DNA of 32,762 bases from a virus, in IMG/VR virus record IMGVR_UViG_3300021373_002013, positions 1 to 32,762 of that record. The stretch is one strand, 5' to 3'. This document shows positions 16,001-24,432 of this stretch, in pieces. Each line of letters opens with the position of its first letter. Within the stretch, counting starts at the first letter, position 1. Below the pieces are notes generated by a model that did no database searches, was not told the origin of the DNA, and saw nothing but the letters and a program-made list of their open reading frames with translations. A program made the translations under genes and the position numbers.

Positions 16001-16289
16001 TATGATAATATATGTTGTCACCAACACCACCACCACTAACAAAATAAAAAACCCTATTGCTACCATTGGATTGTGATTCCGATTCAGCTATATATCCAAT
16101 AACTTCTCCGCTATTTATATTACCAATTTTAGAATTACCTTTTATATTTTGAACAACGCCAATATCAGAACCATCAGATTTGGTTATATGAATATTTTGT
16201 GCGTCTACGTATTCACCATTAGGTATTAAACGTGCATCTAGATCTTTATTCATTTTACCTTTTAAAAAGGTATTTTTGATTTCTGGCAT
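13068..16289 (-). CDS. Tail stabilisation / tubular protein with inserted display domains
   Basis: The protein has 1073 residues. The amino end (NTFLKGKMNKDLDARLIPNG, residues 6-25) and the INIIDDLLFWTDNNNQPRKI region near 125-145 are typical of P22 gp10-like stabilisation proteins in Bacteroidota podoviruses, by recollection. A beta module at about 190-254 (GQIVTGTGVPNDTSVV within it) interrupts this core before it resumes at EEFIKFAYRYKFEDGEYSVI. Residues about 755-980 form two cadherin- or Ig-like repeats with YNVSITVTDSNG and YNVKIRVTDAGH strands. The last 90 residues are a separate beta domain with Cys near the end (SRSCQP). The next gene appears to hold the rest of the stabilisation protein. 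The role is at the tail hub, and the added domains are probably exposed and may bind host surface sugars. Confidence 0.85.
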   Translation of the reverse strand: MPEIKNTFLKGKMNKDLDARLIPNGEYVDAQNIHITKSDGSDIGVVQNIKGNSKIGNINSGEVIGYIAESESQSNGSNRVFYFVSGGGVGDNIYYHNTNDTSSPIPIINNASNFLNFSASYLITGVNIIDDLLFWTDNNNQPRKINITKALGNTSYYNSEAKISVAKYYPYNAPEVLHPTLSQTGLQKLTTTDTVDGAVNGATSITLDSSNYDIYPGQIVTGTGVPNDTSVVSFNTTSKVLTTSKSVTVADGATLNFKNSEDRIEEEFIKFAYRYKFEDGEYSVISPFTQTCFIPKTYNGSLGLTTAQISSAASTTEIDSMINDVGRVQLRVSLPSGNVTSDYGINKIEILYKEADNPGIKAVAEISLTDADVTNNASYGVVGSLFTYNYGLTLPFKTLPEDQLTRVFDNVPRKAKAQEIVGSRLVYGNFEENYNLPSIDFEAGYANRLSTGTLNIQYPYQSVKSRRTYQVGLVLSDKYGRQSPVILPSDTNKSSVRVPVHTGDPGAWPGYALRIEFNDIIPNQYTSNNEFGWYSWKAVVKQTEQEYYNVYAPHAIDNIPDSNVQSAHSSLYFSDTDKRTWLVLHGDNINKVPKKPGVGGVVDETTSASEAALFPVIIDASLTPAGTNSDPYIYNSDQSKVDVISIGTAMDHGLELFDTTQTGADQATGHTYLPFHNYSKNPLLAELPDGYGKSINVNSSPKNQQPLNFLGTLGLSIFETEPIQSALDIYYETSLSGLVSDLNTQILGNTGGPAALTITSSTFSEGAVANTVIGALGATNSSGGTMSSLTFVLNNVFAQSDLNTDLRNNFDINGGNLRVTNPVFYYGSSGETYNVSITVTDSNGEQLTGNLVLTLTNAAPTFSNSLGSTANALHYSINSGFFNAANGTENGSKDTTRDTLGLVYSIEEVLLNSSNVTSSNLFTITNTGDAGNPTPGQLQLNTYMATSTVNNVYNVKIRVTDAGHTGSAPSFDEHTVNVTIVPGTLVSKSVSTTAPGLCQPSTQTLYITKPQLAGPDAIAVGDTIYTNSNLSSTFFGVILTQPIGGQFDQGLYANVRHSGGVVQSINNSRSCQP

Positions 16290-16292
16290 GTA

Positions 16293-17441
16293 TTAGTGTT
16301 TAATAAATTTTGATTTACCTCTCATTACCTGTTCTAATTCAGCAATTTTAAGACTAGATAATCTTAATTTAGCATTTCTTATAGCAGCTCTTTTTTCTTT
16401 TCTAAATCTATTTATAATATATTCTGGAAAATTTGCTCTTGAGCTAGCTATAGCGTAAGTTATATATTTATATATTGCATCTTCTGCAAATTTATGTATT
16501 TTCATTTCATCATCAGTTCCAAGCCCGTCTGAAGTGTATTTTAATGTAACTATTTGCCCTGATAATTCACTTGAAAAACTAATCTTGCCATTTAGCTCAT
16601 CTATTAAAAATATTCCGTTTTCTTGAGTAGTTTCAGGATTTGATCCTTTTCTACCACCGTAAGACGTTATTTTTTGTAAACCAACATTTGTATCGTAAGT
16701 TATATCTTCATCTGCAAAATTACCAGATATTTTTCTATTGTCAAATTCTCTAAACCTGTCGCTTGTTACAGGAGATCCAGTTAGTAATGAACCGTCTGCA
16801 TCATAAAGATACGCATAATCATCATCTTGTAATATTGATTCGGAAGGTTTAGAAGTGTATCTGCCTGGGTAAATAATATGTTCCACCCCAACGTCATCTA
16901 TAAAAGACATTCTAACATAATGTACGTAATCTTGGGGCATTGGTATTGATAAACTTGGTCCAACTTCTATTTCTTGTATTTTTTCAGTTCTAGCTATATC
17001 ATAGCTAAATTCCTGTATACCTCTTTTTGTATGAAATAATACGTCTGATTTTTTAACACTTGGTATTAATTTTCCATCTCCTACAAATGCAACAATATAA
17101 TTATTTATTATATCATTTAAAGAAATATATCTATATCCACCAAATCTTTCTGATTTAGCAGATTCTTTTACTTTAACTATTAATCCATTTTTTGGCGCTC
17201 CTGTAGATTCTAGAACATCCGTATTTAATGAATTGCCGGTAAATGTAATTGTTGGTGAAGAATAACTATAATTAGCTGTGTTTATTTCTTTACCATTTAC
17301 AAATATTTGTATGTTAGCTTTAACTGCTGGTAAAGTTGGGAAATAAGTAGTTGTTAATGTAAAAGCTGTAGTACTCCCATTACCTGTAAAGCCTTGTGAC
17401 TGGCTATAATAAGCCTGTTGTGTTACATTTATTAATCCCAT
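16293..17441 (-). CDS. Head-to-tail connector / tail ring protein
   Basis: The protein has 382 residues. Residues about 16-75 form a beta module that opens with GFTGNGSTTAFTL and contains IFVNGKEI, a pattern seen in many phage fibre and neck proteins. The conserved body starts near residue 105 and includes KRGIQEFSYDIARTEKIQEI, then EVGPSLSIPMPQDYVHYVRM, then IYPGRYTSKPSESILQDDD. Another strong segment is TSDGLGTDDEMKIHKFAEDA near 308-327, followed by a helical, basic tail (RNAKLRLSSLKIAELEQVMR). I recall the same run of motifs in marine Bacteroidota podovirus proteins next to the stabilisation protein. It most likely forms a ring between the portal and the tail hub. It lies three bases before the stabilisation gene and five bases after the other ring protein. 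Confidence 0.82.
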   Translation of the reverse strand: MGLINVTQQAYYSQSQGFTGNGSTTAFTLTTTYFPTLPAVKANIQIFVNGKEINTANYSYSSPTITFTGNSLNTDVLESTGAPKNGLIVKVKESAKSERFGGYRYISLNDIINNYIVAFVGDGKLIPSVKKSDVLFHTKRGIQEFSYDIARTEKIQEIEVGPSLSIPMPQDYVHYVRMSFIDDVGVEHIIYPGRYTSKPSESILQDDDYAYLYDADGSLLTGSPVTSDRFREFDNRKISGNFADEDITYDTNVGLQKITSYGGRKGSNPETTQENGIFLIDELNGKISFSSELSGQIVTLKYTSDGLGTDDEMKIHKFAEDAIYKYITYAIASSRANFPEYIINRFRKEKRAAIRNAKLRLSSLKIAELEQVMRGKSKFIKH

Positions 17442-17446
17442 TTATT

Positions 17447-18445
17447 TTAATTTTCCAGTTGTATTATTTTATTTTCTTCATTACCCGCTACTTGAATAAC
17501 TGTTGGATCTTTTATTATTACTCCAGCAAACCCTAATATTTTAATTATTAAATCAACTTCGTCTGATTCATGTAATTCAAAATCAGTTGAAGAACTAGCG
17601 GAATATTCATAAGAACCATTATTAGAGTTTTTTGAGTATCCCCAATAAGGCTCATTTGGATTTTTTATATAATCCAAAGTAACATTTTCACCAACTAAAC
17701 TTATAGGGCTTATATGTACGCCATTATAGCCTCTGTAATATACAGGGTAAGTTTTAGATGGGGTAGTTAGTTTTGATGAATTAACATAAGTGTATTCGGA
17801 TTTACCAAGTTCATCAAAATTAACAGATCGATTTGATCTAGATATATTTATAACTCTATATAAATCAGATGGTAATAACACATTGCCACCTATTATATCA
17901 GTGCTTTCTATTGGAAAAGTGTAAGGATTGTTAGCGCCAGTCATAGAAGATTGAGGTATTGTAATAACATCCCCAACCGCATATCCCGAACCGTTAGCTA
18001 CAGTGGTAATAGTTGTAAATGAATTTGTAGCAGCAACAACCGTTACTGTTAATCCACTTCCTCCACCTGTAGTTGTTGTGGCTAAATTAGAATATGTGCC
18101 AGCGGTGACTTGAGTTGGTATGCTAACACCTGTTGTAGTTGTACGCACCCTAACATTAACACCTTTTTTTATTGCACCAAGACCTGTTATAGGTAATTCC
18201 GCTTCTTTTGAAAAAATATCAATTTTTTCTTTTATAATTTTAGGAATATCTGCATATTCATTATTTGTTATATTACCTTTTTCTTTATTTAAAGCTTTAT
18301 TATAATCAAAAAATGCTTTTTCTAATAAATCGAGCTGTACTTGTCTTCCGATTCTATTAAATTGATCCGGTGTTAAAAAGCCTCTACCCTCTTTGTTTAT
18401 TATTGAAAGTACGGTTCTGTATACTTTATTTACTGATATTGCCAT
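17447..18445 (-). CDS. Head completion / ring protein with inserted Gly-rich beta module
   Basis: The protein has 332 residues. The first 50 residues are helical (VNKVYRTVLSIINKEGRGFL, then TPDQFNRIGRQVQLDLLEKA) and resemble the start of ring proteins in crAss-like and marine podoviruses. The carboxyl half holds the matching conserved parts: LLPSDLYRVINI, YPVYYRGYNGVHISP and an acidic helix (FELHESDEVDLIIKILGFAG). Between them, residues about 98-175 are a Thr/Gly/Val-rich insert with AGTYSNLATTTTGGGSGLTV and NGSGYAVGDVITIP. That looks like a repeat module found in many phage structural proteins and is likely an extra surface domain. The gene follows a hairpin and the shared AATGATTA element, 16 bases before its start. 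Function is inferred from motifs and position. Confidence 0.8.
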   Translation of the reverse strand: MAISVNKVYRTVLSIINKEGRGFLTPDQFNRIGRQVQLDLLEKAFFDYNKALNKEKGNITNNEYADIPKIIKEKIDIFSKEAELPITGLGAIKKGVNVRVRTTTTGVSIPTQVTAGTYSNLATTTTGGGSGLTVTVVAATNSFTTITTVANGSGYAVGDVITIPQSSMTGANNPYTFPIESTDIIGGNVLLPSDLYRVINISRSNRSVNFDELGKSEYTYVNSSKLTTPSKTYPVYYRGYNGVHISPISLVGENVTLDYIKNPNEPYWGYSKNSNNGSYEYSASSSTDFELHESDEVDLIIKILGFAGVIIKDPTVIQVAGNEENKIIQLEN

Positions 18446-18461
18446 TTATATTTATTTATAT

Positions 18462-18490
18462 AATGATTAAGCCGCTTATTTGCGGCCTAA
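18462..18490 (-). terminator. Hairpin between the 251-residue gene and the ring gene
   Basis: On the minus strand TTAGGCCGC (18490-18482) pairs with GCGGCTTAA (18475-18467) around a six-base loop. That gives nine pairs with one G-U. No run of U follows, so it is either a weak terminator or an RNA processing or stability element. The lower arm overlaps the AATGATTA element (18462-18469). Confidence 0.55.
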
Positions 18491-18504
18491 CCACTATAAG
18501 CATT

Positions 18505-19260
18505 TTATTTTAATTTTTTTTCAACTGTTTGATATACTTCAATACCTTCGTCGGTTTTAAAGTATGCCGCTAAAGCTGAATATGGATTTTCATCGAATGG
18601 AACTGTAATAAGTTTTCTATCATTCGACGCCCATTTAAATGTTCTTTGATCACTTGATAAAGATATAATGCCATTTTCAACAGCTTTTATACCTATATTC
18701 CTAATGTTTATGTTTTCGTCATTTGCTAATTCTAAGAACAATTCTGGATTGCTTCTAGCAAATAATAATAAATCTCTTTTAAGTTCCTTAGAAGTCATCT
18801 TAGATACTTTATTTCCAAGCTCTGTTCTTAATATCGCCTCAGCATGATCAATATCTATATTCTGGGCCATAGTTAATGCTTGTATTTCATATTCAAGAAC
18901 GTCTAGGTCATCTTCTGCTTCTTTAACCGGATTGTATTCGTAGAATTTTTTATTCATGTCCGGGTGAATAGCTAAAAATTTTTGCAATGTTTGTTTTTCT
19001 TTTGGAACAAATAATTTTCCATCTCTAAAAACAATTCTTGATAATCTTTCAGGTCCTTTCATTTCATCGACAAATACTGTTTTTTGATTTTCACAGTATT
19101 TAATTTCTCTTTCGTATCCCTTTTCTTCGTCAAACCACAATATACCTCTTGTTTTTACCATAAAAGCAATTGGTGATTCATTTATTGATAATTGATATAA
19201 TTTATCTTTTATTTCCCATTTGGGCGCAACTTTAGTTGCTTTTTCTTTAGTTTTTGTCAT
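18505..19260 (-). CDS. Conserved-looking protein after the major capsid gene (251 residues)
   Basis: I do not recognise a named family. The protein is hydrophilic with no signal peptide. The first 110 residues look beta-rich, with ESPIAFMVKTRGILWFDEEK, then KTVFVDEMKGPERL, then RIVFRDGKLFVPKEKQTLQK. An acidic helical part follows (AEDDLDVLEYEIQALTMAQN) and a segment KMTSKELKRDLLLFARSNPE, both of which I remember from proteins next to capsid genes in marine phages. The last 60 residues are mixed alpha/beta. The gene is flanked on both sides by hairpins, which no other gene here has, so its expression or mRNA stability may be set apart from the capsid and tail genes. A head decoration, head completion or assembly role is likely from its position only. 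Confidence 0.8.
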   Translation of the reverse strand: MTKTKEKATKVAPKWEIKDKLYQLSINESPIAFMVKTRGILWFDEEKGYEREIKYCENQKTVFVDEMKGPERLSRIVFRDGKLFVPKEKQTLQKFLAIHPDMNKKFYEYNPVKEAEDDLDVLEYEIQALTMAQNIDIDHAEAILRTELGNKVSKMTSKELKRDLLLFARSNPELFLELANDENINIRNIGIKAVENGIISLSSDQRTFKWASNDRKLITVPFDENPYSALAAYFKTDEGIEVYQTVEKKLK

Positions 19261-19287
19261 GATATAATATAATATAATTAATAAGAG

Positions 19288-19320
19288 TAATGATTACCCC
19301 CGTCGTTACAACGAGGGTAA
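19288..19320 (-). terminator. Hairpin after the major capsid gene
   Basis: On the minus strand TTACCCTCGT (19320-19311) pairs with ACGGGGGTAA (19303-19294) around a seven-base loop, ten pairs with one U-G. It starts 15 bases after the capsid stop. No U-run follows, so it may attenuate or protect the capsid mRNA rather than stop transcription fully. It overlaps an AATGATTA element (19289-19296). Confidence 0.62.
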
Positions 19321-19335
19321 AAATTACATTAAAAT

Positions 19336-20763
19336 TTATGAGTCAAATCTCATGAAGTTGTTTGCAGCTTGAACTACTAAACATCTTTCTGATAGATAGT
19401 GAATCTCCATTTTGTCATCACCGATTGTAGATGCTCCACCTACTGAACCAGTAACCCAAGATTTTAATTTTCTATCGTCAGCTTGAGAAGCTCTATATCT
19501 TACGTGTAAGAAAGGTCTTCTAACATTGCTTCCTAAGTTTTGGTCATATACTGAAGATGTTCCAGCAGGAATTAAAAGTCCTTTTAATCCACCGATTGAA
19601 CCTCTTGTTGACTTGTCATTTAAGTATTTCCAGTCAGTTTTATAAAAGTCATAAGAACCTCTTCTGAAACCAGAAAAACCTAAATTTAACGCCATGTCTT
19701 CAGAGTTATTAAATACTCCAAAACCAAGACCTCCAGAAATATTTGGATTTAAACCTGCAAGTAAGTCATCAATTACTAAGTTAGCGTCTCTGTCTAAGAA
19801 AAGCATGTTTTCTTCGATAGCTCCTTGCTTGTCTAATTCTTTTAATACATCATCAAATTCAGATAATACTGCACCTGAATCAAATTGATTTGTAGCTACA
19901 ATTCCTCTTTCGCCAATAGCAGAAAGTAATCCTTGAGAACCATCTGGAATGTCAGAATCAGCAGTTGAATCAGATTTTTCAGATTCAATAGCAATCATTT
20001 CTAAATAGTCGTCAAATCTTGCTTTTGTATCAGCAGAAGATTTTAAGTACCATAAGTATCCAGACTCTCCGCTTTCACCACTTACTTGTACCCACCCAAT
20101 TTGAGCAGTATCAGATCCATTGATTTCGAAGTGATCTTTGATAATCATTGGCTTGTTAGTGAAAGTTTTGAATGTAGGCTCTATTGATTCAGTCATACTA
20201 GCAGTTCCTTTTTTAAATTCAGAACCGTATACGAAAAATTTAATAGCCACAGCTGTATCGCCAGCAACTAAAACATCTAAATCATCAAAATTAGCTCCAC
20301 CGTAAGGTTTTAATGTTAATGTTGAAGTTGACGCCTCAACACCAGCCTTACAATAAGCTTTTACAACTACTGTCCCACCAGATCCAGTAATTTCAGCAAC
20401 AACAGTAGCGCCTTTTCTTACAGCATGAGCCTCAGTAGCACCGCTATCAATTCCAGTTATTGCAGTTACAACACCATCTGTACAGTTAATTGTACCGTTG
20501 TAAGATAAGTGTAGTCTACCTTGCTCAGACCAAATTACTTGATCAGAAGACATTGGCATTTCTGCACTAATTTGTGAAAGGAATCCAGAAATAGTTCTGT
20601 TCCCATATCTCTGTACTTCACTTTCATAAAGCTCAGGTAGATATTGTTTAGCCCATCCATCGTTTTGAATGTCTAAGTAACTTCCTAAGGTTGTCATTTT
20701 TTGAGCCGAAGGAGTCAAAATGCTGCCAGCCAATGGGCCAGCAAATGAATTATTATTCGCCAT
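19336..20763 (-). CDS. Major capsid protein
   Basis: The protein has 475 residues, a normal size for an HK97-fold capsid protein with an added domain. The amino end contains LGSYLDIQNDGWAKQYLPEL and an ISGFLSQISAEMPM segment. Residues about 90-195 are a Gly/Thr/Val-rich beta insert. The carboxyl part is strongly conserved in character: RPFLHVRYRASQADDRKLKS, WVTGSVGGAS, then MEIHYLSERCLVVQAANNFM near the end, which I recall from capsid proteins of marine Bacteroidota and crAss-like podoviruses. The gene follows a scaffold gene and is followed by a hairpin, as expected for a highly expressed capsid gene. Its leader is a run of nine A and TTAAAATG, an A-rich start region with no Shine-Dalgarno sequence, as in Bacteroidota. 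Confidence 0.92.
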   Translation of the reverse strand: MANNNSFAGPLAGSILTPSAQKMTTLGSYLDIQNDGWAKQYLPELYESEVQRYGNRTISGFLSQISAEMPMSSDQVIWSEQGRLHLSYNGTINCTDGVVTAITGIDSGATEAHAVRKGATVVAEITGSGGTVVVKAYCKAGVEASTSTLTLKPYGGANFDDLDVLVAGDTAVAIKFFVYGSEFKKGTASMTESIEPTFKTFTNKPMIIKDHFEINGSDTAQIGWVQVSGESGESGYLWYLKSSADTKARFDDYLEMIAIESEKSDSTADSDIPDGSQGLLSAIGERGIVATNQFDSGAVLSEFDDVLKELDKQGAIEENMLFLDRDANLVIDDLLAGLNPNISGGLGFGVFNNSEDMALNLGFSGFRRGSYDFYKTDWKYLNDKSTRGSIGGLKGLLIPAGTSSVYDQNLGSNVRRPFLHVRYRASQADDRKLKSWVTGSVGGASTIGDDKMEIHYLSERCLVVQAANNFMRFDS

Positions 20764-20782
20764 TTTAATTTTTTTTTGTTAG

Positions 20783-21997
20783 TTAATAATTTTTAAGTTT
20801 AAATTTTAGCTTAGAATTATCGTCACCAGAAATGGCTTTTACTTTTATTCCACCGGCCTCAACATATCCACTAGAAGTTTTTCTAGGGTCCATGTTAATG
20901 TTTTTAGCTTCTGCGCTCATTTGTTTGATTGCATCCGCTTTACCTTGTTCATAAAAATGATTAGCTATTTTGTCAGGATTAGAAGCGGCAAATAAAGCTT
21001 TGTGATAGCCCCCAGCGTCTTGTAACATTTGATTGTCACCAACATATTTATTAAAAACATTTAATAAATCACTTTGAGTTTCTTTTACTTTACTAACATC
21101 TTTTACATTGAAACGGTATTTTTTGTCTCCTACGTTAAAATTAAAACCTTTAAATTCTTCGTTAAAAACTTTACTAGTTTCTTGTTGAAAATGTTGTGTT
21201 TGCTGCTGTAATAATTCTTCAGCTGATTTTTGCTCTTTATTGTATCTGTCAAAAAATTCAATAGCTTTTTGTTGCTCAGGAGCTAATTTAGAACTCAACT
21301 TGACTTCCTTATAGTATTTCTCCTTAGTTTCATTTAAAAACTTATTGGCATTTGCGACTTCCTCTTTAAGAGCAAGTTTTTTTCTTTTAATATCCCTTTC
21401 CTCATCTACTTCTTCATCGTATGAAAATTTATCGTCTAATAAAAACGATACTTCATCGTAACTTAAATGAGGTTTTGTTTGTTTATAATATTCTCTTAAT
21501 AATGTATTTTGATCTACATTTGAATAGTCAGCACCTAATCTGACATAATCTTCAAGAGTTCCACCAGTTTCTTCCATAAACTTAACCAAATCTTGTATAT
21601 TTTCTGGTAAGTTTACTTTTGGCTCTTTTGTTTCTTCAGCCGGCTCAACTTCTGGCTCTAGTTGTTTTTCTTTAGCTACTGGGGCTGGCTCTTCCGAAAC
21701 TTCTTCTTCAATAACTTCTTCAAGTACAGGTTCTTCTATTTTTTCTTGCTGTACTTCTTGCAGTTCCACTTTGGCTTCTTTCCCATCTTTTTCATTCTCG
21801 CTGCTTCCGCGTAACACGCCATCTTCTGTTTTTTGTTCTTGAACGGCATCTGTTTCTTCTTTTGGTTCGTTAATTTTTCCTAAATCCACAGTGTAATCAC
21901 CGTCCTCATTGGTCGGTATTTTTTGTACTTCTGCTTCTTTTTCAGCAATAGACTTTTCTTCAATGTCTAAAGCTTCCGCTTTGATGTTTTCTGACAT
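20783..21997 (-). CDS. Scaffold protein
   Basis: The protein has 404 residues and sits between portal and major capsid genes, the usual place of the scaffold. The first 150 residues are very acidic and low in complexity, with Glu/Pro/Val runs such as EEVIEEEVSEEPAPVAKEKQ. Residues about 190-290 are Lys/Glu/Gln-rich coiled coil. The carboxyl part is basic (DDNSKLKFKLKNY) and may touch the capsid shell, as in other scaffolds. No protease motif is visible, so cleavage of the scaffold would need another protein. It is a confident gene; its function comes from composition and position. There are 23 bases between it and the portal gene, with the start context TTTTATTATG. Confidence 0.85.
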   Translation of the reverse strand: MSENIKAEALDIEEKSIAEKEAEVQKIPTNEDGDYTVDLGKINEPKEETDAVQEQKTEDGVLRGSSENEKDGKEAKVELQEVQQEKIEEPVLEEVIEEEVSEEPAPVAKEKQLEPEVEPAEETKEPKVNLPENIQDLVKFMEETGGTLEDYVRLGADYSNVDQNTLLREYYKQTKPHLSYDEVSFLLDDKFSYDEEVDEERDIKRKKLALKEEVANANKFLNETKEKYYKEVKLSSKLAPEQQKAIEFFDRYNKEQKSAEELLQQQTQHFQQETSKVFNEEFKGFNFNVGDKKYRFNVKDVSKVKETQSDLLNVFNKYVGDNQMLQDAGGYHKALFAASNPDKIANHFYEQGKADAIKQMSAEAKNINMDPRKTSSGYVEAGGIKVKAISGDDNSKLKFKLKNY

Positions 21998-22020
21998 AAT
22001 AAAATATAATTGTTAAAAAT

Positions 22021-24432
22021 TTATCTTGGATCAAATTGTTCTAATCCAAATCCACCTAAGTTATCAAATCCAGCGGATTCAAAACTTTTTGGTGGTTTTC
22101 CAGATTTTCTCTGGTCTATAAGTTCACTTTGTTGTGAAGCTTGTATTTTTGTTCTTTCGTCTTTACGATCTTCTTTATACTTCTCTTTATTGTTAATCAC
22201 CTGGTTCTCCTGCTCTTTAAGCTTCATATTAAGCTGAAACTCGTATTCCATTAACTCTTTTTTGATTTCTGCTTCCCTTTCAAGTTTTGCAATATCGAAT
22301 TGCGATTGTGCTTGTGCAATTTGTACTTTGCTTTCAGCAATCCCTTGCTGTTTTTGTATTTCTGCGGCGGCCCCTGCTTGAGCTGACTGAGCGTTAGCTT
22401 GAGACTGTGCTTGGATATTTTCCATTTGGATTTGTCTATCTCTTTCAAACTTTTGCTTTCTTCTTAATTTTAATAACTGATTGGCTAACTTTAAATTTTT
22501 AATTTCTCTTACATCAATAGCATCTTCTAATTCTATTTGCTTTTGATTCATTGCCATTTGTATATTGTTTTCAAGCAATTGTTTTTCTTCCTCATCAGGC
22601 GACAGCTGCAAAAATATACCAAAGTCGTGTATATGTAACCCTTTTATTTCATCTAAAGTGTTAACATTAAATTTACCTAAAGATTGAATAAATGAATTTT
22701 TAGTGTTTGAATACTCTAAAACATCTGATATTCTTAAGGATATGGCTTCAGCGGTTTTTAAAGTAATATACAAACCGGCTTGTAATATATGTCTTGTCGC
22801 TGTATTACTATTTGCCGCAGCTAATTTTTGTAAACCAACTAAAGCATTTTTATCAGGCGTGCTTCCATCCCTTGCTTCATTCAACCCTGTGACATCTCTC
22901 ATCATTTGCAGATAATAATTATAAGACTGAATTAAGCTTTGTATTTTTTGGCCACCTGCTCCAGCTCTTAATTCTTGTATTGGTACTCTTCCATTATTAA
23001 ATTCTCCATCTTGCGTCATCGATCTACCAATAACTGAACCGGTTTGAAAAAACATGTTCAACGCTTCTTGCGGATTGTAATTAGTTCCGTTACCTAAATC
23101 AACCTCAGCTAATCCGTCAGCATCCAAATACACTCCGTCTGGTACCATACGGGATAATACTTGTTGAAGTTTTAAATGTGTAATTTGAATCATATCAGCA
23201 AATGATGTCATTCTACTAACTAATGATTCAGTTTTTCCTTTATATATTCTAGGCGCTACAATATTATAACTCATCTGAACTTTTGTAATATCAGATTTAG
23301 GTCTTGTCATATTAACAGCCTTTTGCCATTTTAACAACTTGTCGTGCCCTACAATTTTTGCTCCCTCGTATAAACATTCTATAGATCTATTTACTTTTTC
23401 AAATCTAGCTCTAGAATCTTTAGGAGGATTAAATGTATCGTCTTTTTTAATTGCTTTATCCGCTCCGCTATTAGTTTCTTTTATTTTGTATACTTGATTT
23501 TGAAATGTTTTGTATTCAAAATACAAAACGTATACAAAATTTTTATCTGAAGAATTTACACCAATTTGATTATATAATAATGAGCTATTGCCTTTTCCTT
23601 CAATTTCTTCAATATCTTCTATTGTTAATTGTGGAAATTGTTTTTTTAGCTCTATTAAACTCACTCTTCTTACTTCACCTACATAATATAAATCATCAAA
23701 ATATGGAGAATCTGTATAGGAGTATATTAAATCAGAGGGATCAACATATTCTAATTTAATTCCTTCGGCTGTATTAAAACTATTTTTTACAGCACCTATT
23801 CCTAAAACTGCAATATCGTAATCTAATCTTTTCTTTAATAATTCATATTTGTTTAAATCAAAAACATTATTTATAGCTTCTTCTTGAGCAATTTCAACCG
23901 CTTGTTTATAATCAAGCTGCATATGAACAGAAAGTTCTTCTTCACTTTCTGGAATGTTTTCTTTATCGTTTTTAAAAGTATCGATACCAGTTGCTGCAAT
24001 TACCCCCTCTTTAAATTCACGTAAGCGCATATCCTCAACTAAACCCTGAACATATTTTGTTCTAGCGGCAGTGGCTATATTATCTATTGAATATGCTTTT
24101 AAATCGTAAGCTCTTTCAGCAATACCGTTAACAACTATATCCACAAACTTTGGAATAATAGGTACTGGTTTCCAATCTAAATTTAGATAAGACAAATCCC
24201 CATTAATGGATAATTCATCTTTATATTTTTTAATGCTTTGCTCGCCTCTTGCATATAACCTAAGGTTATGGTAGTTGTCTCTATTCGAGAAATAGCGAGA
24301 TCCTCCTGAATCTTTTTTGAACCATTCTGACTCAACAGCTTTAGCAACTTGGAGTCCATAATCTAAACCTCCCTTTTCTGTGTCGCTAACTGCTTGACTC
24401 GGAAAAATACCTTTTGGTGATACTCTTGCCAT
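22021..24432 (-). CDS. Portal protein
   Basis: The protein has 803 residues and follows the terminase directly, its ATG abutting the terminase stop with no spacer (TAGATG). Motifs in the body that fit podovirus portals of the crAss-like kind include YVDPSDLIYSYTDSPYFDDL, the KTESLVSRMTSFADMIQI helix, VPDGVYLDADGLAEVDLGNG, and MMRDVTGLNEARDGSTPDKN, then LVGLQKLAAANSNTATRHIL. The last 180 residues are a Gln/Ala/Lys-rich helical barrel-like or coiled-coil region, ending with SAGFDNLGGFGLEQFDPR. The portal is the twelve-fold ring at one vertex through which DNA enters and leaves. Length and gene order agree with this. No disruption is seen. Confidence 0.92.
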   Translation of the reverse strand: MARVSPKGIFPSQAVSDTEKGGLDYGLQVAKAVESEWFKKDSGGSRYFSNRDNYHNLRLYARGEQSIKKYKDELSINGDLSYLNLDWKPVPIIPKFVDIVVNGIAERAYDLKAYSIDNIATAARTKYVQGLVEDMRLREFKEGVIAATGIDTFKNDKENIPESEEELSVHMQLDYKQAVEIAQEEAINNVFDLNKYELLKKRLDYDIAVLGIGAVKNSFNTAEGIKLEYVDPSDLIYSYTDSPYFDDLYYVGEVRRVSLIELKKQFPQLTIEDIEEIEGKGNSSLLYNQIGVNSSDKNFVYVLYFEYKTFQNQVYKIKETNSGADKAIKKDDTFNPPKDSRARFEKVNRSIECLYEGAKIVGHDKLLKWQKAVNMTRPKSDITKVQMSYNIVAPRIYKGKTESLVSRMTSFADMIQITHLKLQQVLSRMVPDGVYLDADGLAEVDLGNGTNYNPQEALNMFFQTGSVIGRSMTQDGEFNNGRVPIQELRAGAGGQKIQSLIQSYNYYLQMMRDVTGLNEARDGSTPDKNALVGLQKLAAANSNTATRHILQAGLYITLKTAEAISLRISDVLEYSNTKNSFIQSLGKFNVNTLDEIKGLHIHDFGIFLQLSPDEEEKQLLENNIQMAMNQKQIELEDAIDVREIKNLKLANQLLKLRRKQKFERDRQIQMENIQAQSQANAQSAQAGAAAEIQKQQGIAESKVQIAQAQSQFDIAKLEREAEIKKELMEYEFQLNMKLKEQENQVINNKEKYKEDRKDERTKIQASQQSELIDQRKSGKPPKSFESAGFDNLGGFGLEQFDPR

